Source: Akkermansiaceae bacterium (lineage in GTDB: Bacteria; Verrucomicrobiota; Verrucomicrobiia; Verrucomicrobiales; Akkermansiaceae). Taken from it: 33,406 nt of DNA. Position numbers and translations under genes: made by a program. Every line of letters starts with the position of its first letter. Within the stretch, counting starts at the first letter, position 1. The notes beneath the pieces were generated by a model. That model saw only the letters and a program-made list of their open reading frames with translations, was not told the origin of the DNA and did not search any database. Below are positions 8,011 through 16,746 of this stretch, piece by piece. The stretch spans positions 1-33,406 of the forward strand of contig CAILVZ010000375.1 of assembly GCA_903837825.1 (NCBI GenBank), written 5' to 3'.

Positions 8011-9225
8011 ATGGCTCGTCGCACCCAAATTCATGTCGGACTCGAAATCGGCACCAGCAAGACCTGCATGGTCGTCGGCGAAATCAAGGCGGACAGCGCT
8101 GTCAAGATCCTAGGGATCGGAGTCACCAAAACCGCTGGCATCCGCAAGGGTGAAATTTATGATTTCGCCCAAGCCCGTGCCTGCCTCAAAGACGCGCTGG
8201 CCAAGGCCGAAGATGCAAGCAATGTCCAGATCGGCAGTGTCTACCTCGCGGTCACTGGCGCTCACCTCCAAGGGGTCAACAACTGTGGAACCTATCGCTT
8301 GCCTGACGGCGAGCCTGTGGTCGCAACCGAACACGTTGAGGAGGCACGAAACATCGCCCGCGAAGTACTCATTCCGCGTGATCACGCTTTTCTGCACTCG
8401 ATCGTTCGGAACTACCGGCTCGACGGGCTCGAGCACTCGACCAGTCCCGTGGGCCTTTTCGGTAAAACCGTTGAAGCAGATTTTCACATCGTTCATGGCA
8501 TCGCCACACGGATCCAAAATAGCATCAAGCTCGTTCGCGAAATGCCATTAGAAGTGGATGAGATTGTATTCTCGCCGATTGCAACGGCACAGATGGCGCT
8601 CGACCGTGAGCATCGCGAAGGTGGTGCGCTGGTCATCGACATCGGTGGTGGAACTACCGACTACGCGCTCTATCTCAACGGTGCGATCGCGGCCTCCGGT
8701 TGTATCCCCGTGGGAGGCGACCATGTCACCAATGACATCCACCTCGTCACCGGACTGCCATTCTCAAAAGCAGATCGCCTCAAGATCATGGAAGGCGACG
8801 CCTCATCTGACCTTGCCCGCTCGGTTGGGATCGCCAAGCTTACCGACGACCGCGGGTTCGCCGAGGTCGAGGTGGAACGTAGCATCCTGAATGAAGTGAT
8901 CCGGCAACGTCTCGAAGAAACGCTCAAGCTGGTACGTGCACGCTTACCCGCGGGCGCTGTCGAGCAGATCGGCTCAGGGATCTTCCTCACCGGCGGCACG
9001 AGCCTCATGCGCGGCTTTAGCGAGCTTGCCTTCGACGTCTTTGGCCGTGACATCTATCGCCCCGAACCACCCGAGGTGAGTGGTGTCCAAGCCAGTTTCA
9101 AAGATCCTCACTACGCCACGGCCATCGGCTTGATCCGCTACGCACAGATCCTCGAAACCGAGCGTGCGGGCCCAGCCGGCATGTTCAAAAAACTCGGTCG
9201 CATGATCTGGCCATTCGGCAAATAA
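8011..9225 (+). CDS. ftsA: Cell division protein FtsA
   Basis: Actin-like ATPase that tethers FtsZ filaments to the inner membrane. The 404 residues show phosphate-1 GLEIGTSKTCMVVGE (about 10-24), the 1C subdomain (about 85-165), phosphate-2 VIDIGGGTTDYALY, and the adenosine motif FLTGGTSLMRG. The protein ends in a short basic amphipathic segment (GMFKKLGRMIWPFGK) matching the membrane-targeting helix of FtsA. It sits between ftsQ (30-base gap) and ftsZ (57-base gap), the classical order. The leader before the ATG has no Shine-Dalgarno sequence and ends in ATCC. Confidence 0.97.
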   Translation: MARRTQIHVGLEIGTSKTCMVVGEIKADSAVKILGIGVTKTAGIRKGEIYDFAQARACLKDALAKAEDASNVQIGSVYLAVTGAHLQGVNNCGTYRLPDGEPVVATEHVEEARNIAREVLIPRDHAFLHSIVRNYRLDGLEHSTSPVGLFGKTVEADFHIVHGIATRIQNSIKLVREMPLEVDEIVFSPIATAQMALDREHREGGALVIDIGGGTTDYALYLNGAIAASGCIPVGGDHVTNDIHLVTGLPFSKADRLKIMEGDASSDLARSVGIAKLTDDRGFAEVEVERSILNEVIRQRLEETLKLVRARLPAGAVEQIGSGIFLTGGTSLMRGFSELAFDVFGRDIYRPEPPEVSGVQASFKDPHYATAIGLIRYAQILETERAGPAGMFKKLGRMIWPFGK

Positions 9226-9282
9226 TCCACCGCGTTTACTCAATCTAACAACAATCATTCAATCCCATTTAGTCAAAGCTCC

Positions 9283-10791
9283 ATGATTCCATACGCCCGC
9301 GATCCCCAGCAGACGATTCCGTCATCAACCGTTAAGATCATCGGTCTCGGTGGAGCCGGATCCAACATGCTCGAACGAATTGCCCTTGATGGGATGGAAG
9401 ACGCAGAGTTGTTAGGACTCAACACGGATGCAAGGACGCTATCGACCTGTCTTGCGCGTGAGAAAATCCAACTTGGCAGCAATCTAACCCGTGGCCTCGG
9501 TGCTGGTGGCGATCCTGGACTCGGACATCAGGCGGTGTTAGAAGTAGAGAGCGAGATCCGCAGTTCAATCCGCGGACGAAAAATTGTGTTCCTTTGTGTC
9601 GGCTTGGGCGGTGGTACAGGGTCCGGGGCCGCGCCGATCATCACTCGAATTGCACGGGAAGAAGGGGCGTTCGTGGTCGTTTTCGCGACGATGCCATTTG
9701 CATTTGAAGGATTGCGCCGCCGAGAACAGGCGGAGACGGCTCTTAATGAACTCGCCGTACTGGCCAATGCGCTGGTCACTTTTGACAACAACCGCATGGG
9801 TGAACTCGTGCTAGCGAAGCAAGGCATCCATGAAGCGTTCACCGCAGCCGACCATATGATTGGCGAGGCCATCAAGGCAGTGCTCCGTTTGGTCATCCGA
9901 CCTGGCATCATCAACGTGGGGCTAGATGAACTCATGAGTGCCCTGCGGACGAACCGGTCACGCTGCCTTTTTGGATCCGGCATCGCGAACGGCAAAGACC
10001 GAGCCGCCAAGGCATTGAAAAATGCGCTGAACAGCCCGCTGCTAGATCAGGGATCATTGCTCAAAACTGCACAGAGGGTACTGGTCCACCTTTCCGGAGG
10101 GCCCGATCTCACGCTCTTCGAGATCGAGCTTCTCATGCAGCGGTTGCAGAAATTCGTTCCTGATGATGCTCAGATTCTCTTTGGTGCAGCGATTGACCAA
10201 GGCATGGGTGACTCCCTGTCGATCACCTTGATCAGCGCGCTGCCCGAGGACTCACTCGCGACATCTCAACGTGCATCCTTGAGCCATCAGGCGCCAGAGA
10301 ACCTGATCCCCGATCCCATTGACGAACTTCCTTCACCGCAGCCACGCAAGGCGAGCGCAACGCGCGAAGCGGTAGCGCCTGAGACTAACCACGATGCTGA
10401 AGCGCTCCCCTTATTCTCGGCGGAGCCTGAGACCCCAAAATCAGGGAAGCATGTAGCTTCATTCACCTTCACCGCGGATGAGAGCGCGAGCGAAACGATG
10501 ATGGACGAACCGGAGCCTGCAGCGATGTTTGAAGACGAGCCAGAATCGGAGGCCTTGGATGCATCAATTGCTCCATTAGATTCTGCTAGCTCTTCAGAAG
10601 TTTTGTTAGAAATGCCTGTTGCTCCCGTTGATGCGGAACATCCGAAGCTCAAGCTTGGAATCAAGTCATCTGGGCCGCAAGCGGAGCTCTCACTCGACTC
10701 CCTCAATCGTGGCCGCTTCGAAGGCGAGACGCCCAACGTCTTCGAGGGCGAAGATCTCGACCTGCCTCCATTCCTCCGCAAGAAAAAATAA
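9283..10791 (+). CDS. ftsZ: Cell division GTPase FtsZ (divergent)
   Basis: Tubulin-like GTPase that forms the cytokinetic ring. The 502 residues include IIGLGGAGSNMLERI (19-33), LGLNTDARTLS, the tubulin signature GGGTGSGAAP (109-118), the GTPase core to about residue 320, a long acidic low-complexity linker (about 325-485) and the C-terminal peptide DLDLPPFLRKKK (491-502), which fits FtsA and other partners. The T7 synergy loop, normally NVDFAD, reads NVGLDE (211-216): Asp209 of E. coli becomes Gly, the following Ala becomes Asp, and Asp212 becomes Glu. The carboxylates that hydrolyse GTP in the neighbouring subunit are therefore altered or shifted. Longer than E. coli FtsZ mainly because of the linker. 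The mutarotase gene starts seven bases after the stop. Confidence 0.97.
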   Translation: MIPYARDPQQTIPSSTVKIIGLGGAGSNMLERIALDGMEDAELLGLNTDARTLSTCLAREKIQLGSNLTRGLGAGGDPGLGHQAVLEVESEIRSSIRGRKIVFLCVGLGGGTGSGAAPIITRIAREEGAFVVVFATMPFAFEGLRRREQAETALNELAVLANALVTFDNNRMGELVLAKQGIHEAFTAADHMIGEAIKAVLRLVIRPGIINVGLDELMSALRTNRSRCLFGSGIANGKDRAAKALKNALNSPLLDQGSLLKTAQRVLVHLSGGPDLTLFEIELLMQRLQKFVPDDAQILFGAAIDQGMGDSLSITLISALPEDSLATSQRASLSHQAPENLIPDPIDELPSPQPRKASATREAVAPETNHDAEALPLFSAEPETPKSGKHVASFTFTADESASETMMDEPEPAAMFEDEPESEALDASIAPLDSASSSEVLLEMPVAPVDAEHPKLKLGIKSSGPQAELSLDSLNRGRFEGETPNVFEGEDLDLPPFLRKKK

Positions 10792-10798
10792 CTCACCA

Positions 10799-11662
10799 AT
10801 GAACGATCACCCACTCGAGATTCCCGGACATCTCACCCTCACTGCGGGTGAAGGCGGTTTGCCAAAAATTCTAGTGGAAAGCGCGTTCAGTCGTGCCGAG
10901 ATCTATCTTCATGGTGCGCACGTGACTCAGTTTCAGAAACACGGCGAACCACCGCTGTTGTTCATGAGCGCCGCAAGCGAGTTTGCCGCAGGAAAGCCGA
11001 TCCGCGGGGGCGTGCCCGTCATTTTCCCATGGTTTGGTGGACGCGATGGGCACCCTGCACACGGATTTGCACGTACCACCGAGTGGGAGCTAGTCAGCAC
11101 CGCGATCCTGCCGAGCCAGGCAGTTCAACTGATTCTTCGCCTGCCTGACCCGGATGGTTACGAGGTCGATTTCGTGGTCACCGTCGGGGATCAATTGTCG
11201 ATGGAGCTCAGAGTTACCAACACCTCAGAGCAGCCATTCACTTTTGAGAACTGCCTCCACACCTACTTTCACATCAGTTCGATTTCAGACATTTCCATCA
11301 CGGGTCTTTCCAATACCCAATATCACGACAAGGTCGCCGACTTGGTCGCCACGGAGGGTCATGAACCTATCCGATTTCAGGGTGAGATGGATCGGGTTTA
11401 TTTCAACACCACGGCCACCACCGAGATTGCTGACCCTGGCTTCGGCCGCAAGATCTGCATCGCCAAATCGGGGTCGCAATCGACCGTCGTGTGGAACCCT
11501 TGGATTGCGAAGTCGATTCGCATGCCGGACTTTGGTGATGAGGAATTCGTCGGCATGGTCTGTGTGGAATCAGGCAATGTCGCCGATGATCAAATCACGC
11601 TTCCGCCCGGTGACCGTGCGGTACTTGCGGTGAATTTGAGTAGCGAGAGCTTGTTCATCTAA
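10799..11662 (+). CDS. D-hexose-6-phosphate mutarotase (YeaD-like aldose 1-epimerase)
   Basis: Galactose-mutarotase-fold enzyme of the YeaD-like branch, which interconverts alpha and beta anomers of hexose 6-phosphates. From ATG 10799 it has 287 residues. Family features are GGVPVIFPWFGG, PAHGFARTTEWELV with the active-site His-Gly-Phe-Ala-Arg, ENCLHTYFHISSI, VWNPWIAKS and the late EFVGMVCVESGNV acidic segment. The frame stays open upstream inside ftsZ, but nothing there looks like this family and ATG 10799 is seven bases after the ftsZ stop. Its stop overlaps the murJ ATG (TAATG). The position between ftsZ and murJ is unusual; by inference it may supply sugar phosphates for envelope synthesis, or may simply travel with the operon. 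Confidence 0.9.
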   Translation: MNDHPLEIPGHLTLTAGEGGLPKILVESAFSRAEIYLHGAHVTQFQKHGEPPLLFMSAASEFAAGKPIRGGVPVIFPWFGGRDGHPAHGFARTTEWELVSTAILPSQAVQLILRLPDPDGYEVDFVVTVGDQLSMELRVTNTSEQPFTFENCLHTYFHISSISDISITGLSNTQYHDKVADLVATEGHEPIRFQGEMDRVYFNTTATTEIADPGFGRKICIAKSGSQSTVVWNPWIAKSIRMPDFGDEEFVGMVCVESGNVADDQITLPPGDRAVLAVNLSSESLFI

Positions 11663-13269
11663 TGTCCGCCAAAGCCACTTGGAAAGTCAGCGCTGCCGTC
11701 ATGGCAAGTCGCGTGCTTGGTCTTGCGAGGGAGGTCATGTTCACCACCATCTTTGGTGCGGGCGCTGCGCTGGATTGCTTTCAGCTGGCGTTTCGCGTGC
11801 CAAACCTGCTGCGGGATTTGTTTGCTGAGGGTGCGCTTTCACAAGCATTTGTGACGACATTTTCCAAGAGGCTCAAATCGGAGGGAGAAGCTTCTGCATG
11901 GGCACTGGCCAACAAGATGATGACCTTGTCCGCGGTCTTCATGAGTCTCATCACGCTCGCTGGTGTCTTCGCCGCGCCATGGATCGTCGACTTACTTACC
12001 TCGCTTGCACGGAGCGATCAAAGCCACCGAATCTATCGCCCAGAGGATATCGCTCTCACCGTGACGATGGTGCGGGTGATGTATCCATTTATTCTATTAG
12101 TTTCGTTAGCGGCCTTGGTGATGGGAATGCTCAACGCAAAGAACATCTTCGGAATGCCGGCACTGTCTTCGTGTTTTTTCAATCTCGGCTCGATGATCGG
12201 TGGCGCAGCATTTGGATATTGGTTAGATCCTTCATGGGGACCACGCAGCCTCATCGGATTTTCGATCGGAGTGGTGATCGGCGGACTTGCGCAACTCGTT
12301 TGCCAATTCCCTGCGCTTTGGCGGGCAGGCTATCAATTTGCGGTGGATTTCCACTGGCGTGACCCGGGTGTTCGTCAGATTTTGCGCCTCATGGGCCCAG
12401 CGGTCATTTCTTCCTCGGTGGTACAGATCAATGTGGTGGTGAACTCCATGTTTGCAGTGCATGTCGGCGCGGGCGCAGTGAGTTGGTTGAATTGCGCCTT
12501 CCGATTGATGCAGCTTCCGATTGGGATCTTCGGGGTCGCAGTGGCAACGGTCACTCTTCCCGCCCTATCTCGAGCCGCGATCGGGGGCATCTCATCCGAT
12601 TTTTGTCCTACCTTGGCGAAGGGCTTGCGGCTAGTGGCATTTCTAGTAGTTCCTTCAACCATCGGTCTTGTTTTTCTAGCAGAACCAATCATCAGCGTGA
12701 TTTACGAACATGGGCACTTTAACGCGCATCAGCGCATCGAGACCGCGGCGGCATTGCGTGCCTATGGCTATGGCTTGGTTTTTTATGCGGCACTCAAGGT
12801 CCTGCAGCCTGCTTTCTACGCAATCGACAAGCGGTGGTTTCCAATGATCGTCAGCTTTCTTGCTCTGGGGTTAAACCTCGGATTTAACTACTTTTTTGTC
12901 TATGTCCTCCATTGGAGCCATGAGTCGCTGGCCCTAACAACGAGTATTTCCGCGTTATTCAATTTTCTGCTGCTCTTCATTGCGATGCGGAAATTTGCGG
13001 GAGAGCTGGGGACTGGGAAACTGCTGTGGTTACTCGGGAAGCTCGCCATCGCGGGGGCTGCCATGGCAGGCGTGTGCCTTGTGGCAAATCACCTCGTATT
13101 TTCCCATCTCACTGAGATTCGGCTGCCCTCCAAGATCGCTTATCTCAGTCTAACCATCGCACTTGCTGCAGCGGTTTATTTTATCGCGGCACGATTCCTT
13201 CGAGTCTCCGAGGCGGACGATGCGCTGGAGATGCTGGCACGGCGATTGAAGCCCAACCCATCTGCGTGA
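11662..13269 (+). CDS. murJ: Lipid II flippase MurJ
   Basis: MOP-superfamily transporter (MviN/MurJ) that moves lipid II from the cytoplasmic to the periplasmic face. The 535 residues contain about 14 hydrophobic helices. The N-terminal signature is intact: SRVLGLAREVMFTTIFGAG, then FRVPNLLRDLFAEGALSQAF, with arginines at 17, 23 and 51 and Glu57 at the expected spacing for the central cavity charges of MurJ. The gene overlaps the mutarotase stop by one base and ends the plus-strand envelope cluster, 10 bases short of the convergent lptB. With MurG and the Mur ligases it completes the lipid II branch seen here; mraY, murD and ftsW are not in the window. Confidence 0.96.
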   Translation: MSAKATWKVSAAVMASRVLGLAREVMFTTIFGAGAALDCFQLAFRVPNLLRDLFAEGALSQAFVTTFSKRLKSEGEASAWALANKMMTLSAVFMSLITLAGVFAAPWIVDLLTSLARSDQSHRIYRPEDIALTVTMVRVMYPFILLVSLAALVMGMLNAKNIFGMPALSSCFFNLGSMIGGAAFGYWLDPSWGPRSLIGFSIGVVIGGLAQLVCQFPALWRAGYQFAVDFHWRDPGVRQILRLMGPAVISSSVVQINVVVNSMFAVHVGAGAVSWLNCAFRLMQLPIGIFGVAVATVTLPALSRAAIGGISSDFCPTLAKGLRLVAFLVVPSTIGLVFLAEPIISVIYEHGHFNAHQRIETAAALRAYGYGLVFYAALKVLQPAFYAIDKRWFPMIVSFLALGLNLGFNYFFVYVLHWSHESLALTTSISALFNFLLLFIAMRKFAGELGTGKLLWLLGKLAIAGAAMAGVCLVANHLVFSHLTEIRLPSKIAYLSLTIALAAAVYFIAARFLRVSEADDALEMLARRLKPNPSA

Positions 13270-13279
13270 TCGGATCGAT

Positions 13280-14044
13280 TTACATCCGGAAATCATCACC
13301 GAGGTAATGCTTTCGAGCGATGGGGTCATTGACCAATTCATCCGAAGCCCCTTCAAGAATGACTCTGCCGTCATGAATCAAAAAGGCGCGGTCGGTGATG
13401 CTCAATGTCTCGCGAACCGAGTGATCGGTGATGAGAATCGCCAAGCCATCGCGGTCGCGAAGTTCACGGACAATGCGCTGGATGTCCTCGACTGCGATGG
13501 GATCGATCCCGGCAAAGGGTTCATCCAACATCAACAGGGTTGGGTCTGAGCAAAGCGATCGCGCGATCGCGAGGCGGCGTTTTTCACCACCTGAAAGCGT
13601 GATGGCGAGCGACTTGGCGAGCTTGGTGATCCCGAAGCGATCGAGAAGGTCATGAGCACGATCGTGGCGCTCAGAACGACTCAGCTGTGGCCTCGTCTCG
13701 AGGATTGCCAGCAGATTATCCATGACCGAAAGTTTGCGGAATACGGATTCTTCTTGAGGAAGGTAGCCGAGCCCCAACCTTGCACGACGGTGCATTGGCA
13801 AATGAGACATGTCATGGCCATTGAACCAAACCGCACCCGCATCGGCAGGAACAAGGCCGGCGATCATGTAAAAAGACGTGGTCTTTCCCGCGCCGTTAGG
13901 GCCTAACAGGCCTACAATTTCTCGAGGCTGTACGCTGATCGACACCCCATCCACTACGGGGCGATCCCCATATGACTTGCGCAATCCTTCCGCGAAGAGA
14001 ACGGCAGATTGTTTATTAGAACATGTGGAACCTGGATCGTGCAT
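13280..14044 (-). CDS. lptB: LPS export ABC transporter ATPase LptB
   Basis: Cytoplasmic ATPase of the LptB2FG exporter that extracts LPS from the inner membrane. From Met at 14044 it has 254 residues: Walker A GPNGAGKTT (48-56), Q-loop YLPQEESVFRKLSV (94-107), signature LSGGEKRR (150-157), Walker B LLMLDEPFAGID (170-181), H-loop His208. YLPQEESVFRKL and DEPFAGIDP are typical of LptB rather than amino-acid ABC ATPases. The frame is open to 14221, but that would overlap the gene upstream by over 130 bases and the extra residues look non-protein-like. It follows the LptA-like gene by 44 bases. LptF and LptG are not in the window. Its Walker A coding contains an inverted pair GTTAGG/CCTAAC at 13895-13907. 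Confidence 0.95.
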   Translation of the reverse strand: MHDPGSTCSNKQSAVLFAEGLRKSYGDRPVVDGVSISVQPREIVGLLGPNGAGKTTSFYMIAGLVPADAGAVWFNGHDMSHLPMHRRARLGLGYLPQEESVFRKLSVMDNLLAILETRPQLSRSERHDRAHDLLDRFGITKLAKSLAITLSGGEKRRLAIARSLCSDPTLLMLDEPFAGIDPIAVEDIQRIVRELRDRDGLAILITDHSVRETLSITDRAFLIHDGRVILEGASDELVNDPIARKHYLGDDFRM

Positions 14045-14088
14045 TGGTAAAATGGCGTACGGGGCGCTGCGGATTACGTGCCGGATGC

Positions 14089-15372
14089 TTATCGTTTTTC
14101 TTGGATGTTGCCACCCATTTCCCAATTTCCTTCGGTGACAAAACTCCCCGTTTTTGGGAAGATGCGGAGGATGAGATTCGGCTCCTTGGCCCGCATGAAC
14201 GTCGCCCCTTGAATGAACCATGGATATCCACCACTGAGGATGGCCTCATCCGACTTGATGTTGTATCGGAAAATGGCTCCTGATGCCTTGATCGGTTCTT
14301 TGCCCTCGGCGCTCTTTTGGTCAATTCTAACCGCTCCGGTGGCCACAATGCGTTCTGGGTTGCCCAAGTTTGCGCGGGGCGATTTGGCCACCTTCGGCTT
14401 TCCATCTGCTCCAAGCTTGGCTGCCTCCGCATTTGTTTTTGGCTCGGGTTTTTCAGGCTTTTTGGCAAAAAAGATCTTCAGTTCATCCGCACCGGAAAGG
14501 TCAAATCGCGGATCTTTCACAGTGACGTTTTTGAGATAAACGAGCACTCCTTCCTCTGCATCAAAGTACACGCCCCCTTCGCATTGAATGATCGTATCGC
14601 TTGGGCTTGGCTTAACATCGAGGGGCTTTGCGGCGGAGGGGGTGGGCGCACTGATCGGGGGAACTTGGTGGTCTGTGATAAACGAGTTCGCCGCTTGGGT
14701 CGCGGCTGCGGAATCCTTCAGATCTGCATTGAGGCTGGCATGGGCTGCCGCCATGGCCGTGGCTACCGTAGGAGATTTTGAATTTGCTTCTGCTTGAAGT
14801 GCGGCGACTTCTGCTTGGTTCGGTGCGGGTGGTGGTGTCGCATGAATTGGCTGTGAAATCAGCGACATGCCGATTGCAGCAGTTGCACGAAGCGTGTTGG
14901 TGGACGTTTGCATAGTCGTTGTCTGAGATGCGGGATGAAGTAGCGTGGTCACTGGACCTGTCATGAAACCTTGGTTTTGCGCATACTCATAGTAGAGTCC
15001 GCTACCATTGGATTGCATGCGAGCTGTTTGGATTTGAACGGGTTGATTCGTGCTCACCAAGGAGCTCGCTTGATCGATTACTGCCGTTGCGAGATCGATG
15101 CGAACCCGCGGGCTGCTGTCAGGGTTGAAAAGTTCGATCGAAACGGTATCACCGGCAAATTGACCCGCATGGATAAGAGTCACTTTTTTCGCTGTTAGAA
15201 GCTGCTCCAATTGGTGGTTTGGATTAAAACGAGGCAGCATCACCTCTTTCATTTCGCTTCCGTCTGGGAGCAGCGACGTTGCGACCGGCTTGGGCGCGCT
15301 TTTTGGAATGGCTTCGGCAGCATCTGCCGAGACAGGAATGATCAAAGTGAGGATTGTAAGAATGCTGCGCAA
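14089..15372 (-). CDS. LptA/OstA-like periplasmic LPS transport protein, possible LptC-LptA fusion
   Basis: Secreted protein of 427 residues with a signal peptide (MRSILTILTLIIPVSADAAE). Two beta-rich segments are separated by an Ala/Pro-rich linker (about 176-258). The first (about 48-165) has LptC-like spacing of short strands (AKKVTLIHAG, ATAVIDQASSLVSTNQPVQI, GLYYEYAQNQGFMTGPVTTL). The second (about 259-420) resembles LptA/OstA (IIQCEGGVYFDAEEG, RIVATGAVRIDQKSAEGKE, ASGAIFRYNIKSDEAILSGG). LptA is usually about 180-190 residues and LptC about 190, so the length fits both in one chain. The start is TTG at 15372, the only codon giving a good signal peptide between the kdsA stop and the protein. 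Its place between kdsA and lptB supports an LPS transport role; the two-domain reading is inference. Confidence 0.82.
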   Translation of the reverse strand: MRSILTILTLIIPVSADAAEAIPKSAPKPVATSLLPDGSEMKEVMLPRFNPNHQLEQLLTAKKVTLIHAGQFAGDTVSIELFNPDSSPRVRIDLATAVIDQASSLVSTNQPVQIQTARMQSNGSGLYYEYAQNQGFMTGPVTTLLHPASQTTTMQTSTNTLRATAAIGMSLISQPIHATPPPAPNQAEVAALQAEANSKSPTVATAMAAAHASLNADLKDSAAATQAANSFITDHQVPPISAPTPSAAKPLDVKPSPSDTIIQCEGGVYFDAEEGVLVYLKNVTVKDPRFDLSGADELKIFFAKKPEKPEPKTNAEAAKLGADGKPKVAKSPRANLGNPERIVATGAVRIDQKSAEGKEPIKASGAIFRYNIKSDEAILSGGYPWFIQGATFMRAKEPNLILRIFPKTGSFVTEGNWEMGGNIQEKR

Positions 15373-15385
15373 CGGCGGTATGGGA

Positions 15386-16225
15386 TCAACGTACAGGAAT
15401 TTGCGTGTCGTGAGAGGCGTGGTGAATGGAAATCAGCTTGGTCAGGTGGTCTTCGATCAACTGCAGCGGGATCTGATTCGGGCCATCGGACATCGCGTTG
15501 GCTGGGTCTGAATGGACTTCCATGAACAAGCCATCCACCCCAGTGGCGATCGCGGCGCGAGCAAGCACTGGAGCAAGCTCACCATCACCGCCGGTTGCCC
15601 CGCCAAGGCCGCCAGGGCGTTGAACAGAATGGGTTGCGTCAAAGATCACGGGCAAGCCCTCCTGGCGCATCCAGTAAAGTGAACGCATGTCGACCACGAG
15701 GTTGTTATAGCCAAAGGTAGTTCCACGCTCGGTGATTAAGAAGCGATTACAACCGAATGCCCGCATTTTGCCGGCAATGTTGATGGTATCGAGTGGCGCA
15801 AGGAATTGACCTTTTTTCACATTCACCGAGCGGCCCGTTTTCGCGGCGGCTTCAAGCAAGTCGGTCTGGCGACAGAGAAACGCTGGGATCTGAAGGAGAT
15901 CCACAAATTCCGCAGCGATCTCCGCTTGTTCTGCCGTGTGAATGTCGGTCGTGACCGGAACACCAAGAGCCTTTCCAATCTCACCAAGGATGCGGCATCC
16001 CTCACGCACGCCAGGTCCGCGAAAGGCCCCCACCGAGGTCCGGTTTGCCTTGTCGAAGGATGCTTTGAAAATGAAATGAATACCCGTGCGGTCTGCAATT
16101 TCCTTCAATGCATTGGCCATGTCCCACGCAAATGCCTCGCTCTCCAACGCACATGGGCCGAGGATAAAAAATGGTGCTGGGCCACCGACAGAGACCGTGC
16201 CGATACGAAATGGATCGAAATTCAT
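15386..16225 (-). CDS. kdsA: 3-deoxy-8-phosphooctulonate synthase
   Basis: Condenses phosphoenolpyruvate with D-arabinose 5-phosphate to Kdo 8-phosphate, the first committed step to the Kdo sugar of LPS. The 279 residues match KdsA throughout: FFILGPCALES (19-29), FKASFDKANRTS, RGPGVREGCRILGEI, VPVTTDIHTAEQA, NVKKGQFLAP, LITERGTTFGYNNLVVDMRS, VIFDATHSVQRPGG and the late FMEVHSDPANAMSDGPNQIP. Cys25, in the position that is asparagine in E. coli KdsA, marks the metal-dependent class. The stop is 13 bases before the start of the LptA-like gene, and DUF1844 lies nine bases upstream, so this is a Kdo/LPS-export operon. It implies a diderm cell with Kdo-containing LPS. Confidence 0.97.
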   Translation of the reverse strand: MNFDPFRIGTVSVGGPAPFFILGPCALESEAFAWDMANALKEIADRTGIHFIFKASFDKANRTSVGAFRGPGVREGCRILGEIGKALGVPVTTDIHTAEQAEIAAEFVDLLQIPAFLCRQTDLLEAAAKTGRSVNVKKGQFLAPLDTINIAGKMRAFGCNRFLITERGTTFGYNNLVVDMRSLYWMRQEGLPVIFDATHSVQRPGGLGGATGGDGELAPVLARAAIATGVDGLFMEVHSDPANAMSDGPNQIPLQLIEDHLTKLISIHHASHDTQIPVR

Positions 16226-16234
16226 AAGATAAGT

Positions 16235-16516
16235 TTAAAGGGCTTGGTCGTTGGAGACTTCCGCGGCAGCGTTAAAAAGCGGACGGAGATTGTCGAGAGC
16301 GGTCGAGAGGAGCTTTTCCTCCGAAAGGGTGAGGTTGCCGTAGGTTTTGGAGGCCAGCATTTCGAGGGAATCGATCACCGACTTGGCAGCACGCAGATTG
16401 ATTTGTTTCTGGCCGCTATGAGGGTTTGGGATTTGACCTAAAAAAAGCCCCGCGTTTTGCGCTTGGAGAATTACAAATTCGTTGAAACGAGGATCAGCTG
16501 CTGACGAAGACGGCAT
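16235..16516 (-). CDS. DUF1844 domain protein
   Basis: Small soluble protein (93 residues from Met at 16516) of the DUF1844 family, whose function is unknown. Family hallmarks are FNEFVILQAQNAGLFLGQIP, then NPHSGQKQINLRAAKSVID, and the C-terminal SLEMLASKTYGNLTLSEEK, LLSTALDNLRPLF. The frame extends to 16591, but the additional 25 residues have no family similarity and Met at 16516 gives the usual short N-terminus. It is first in a minus-strand group with kdsA, the LptA-like gene and lptB. A role linked to the envelope is suggested only by this position. Confidence 0.85.
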   Translation of the reverse strand: MPSSSAADPRFNEFVILQAQNAGLFLGQIPNPHSGQKQINLRAAKSVIDSLEMLASKTYGNLTLSEEKLLSTALDNLRPLFNAAAEVSNDQAL

Positions 16517-16620
16517 GGGTTGAGATTCTGGATTCCTGAAGAATATACAAGTGGGAAGAATGGATTCCAGTGGCATTCGCATGCTCGCCACGAAAATCGC
16601 CCGCCATCGATGCCCCCAGA

Positions 16621-16649
16621 AAAATAGGACCCCTCCCGTTTTCTCCCAA
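16621..16649 (-). promoter_or_regulatory. Possible sigma70-type promoter for the DUF1844-kdsA-lpt operon
   Basis: On the minus strand TTGGGA (16644-16649) is followed after 17 bases by TATTTT (16621-16626). Each box matches four of six consensus positions and the spacing is ideal. It lies about 105 bases before the chosen DUF1844 start. A match of this quality can arise by chance. Confidence 0.3.
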
Positions 16650-16746
16650 TTCTTTAGACTTGCAGAGGGAATTCATGGCGATCATCTTCTTGGGTGTCGG
16701 TGCGCATCGCTCATCGGCACGGATAATCAATAGCCCTTCCTCACCG

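Noticed and set aside
10619..10798. Extended N-terminus of the mutarotase frame overlapping ftsZ
   Set aside because: The additional residues are Arg/Ser-rich out-of-frame ftsZ sequence; ATG 10799 matches the family N-terminus.
13895..13907. Inverted GTTAGG-G-CCTAAC as an operator
   Set aside because: It lies inside the conserved Walker A coding of lptB; I treat it as part of the general hexamer bias.
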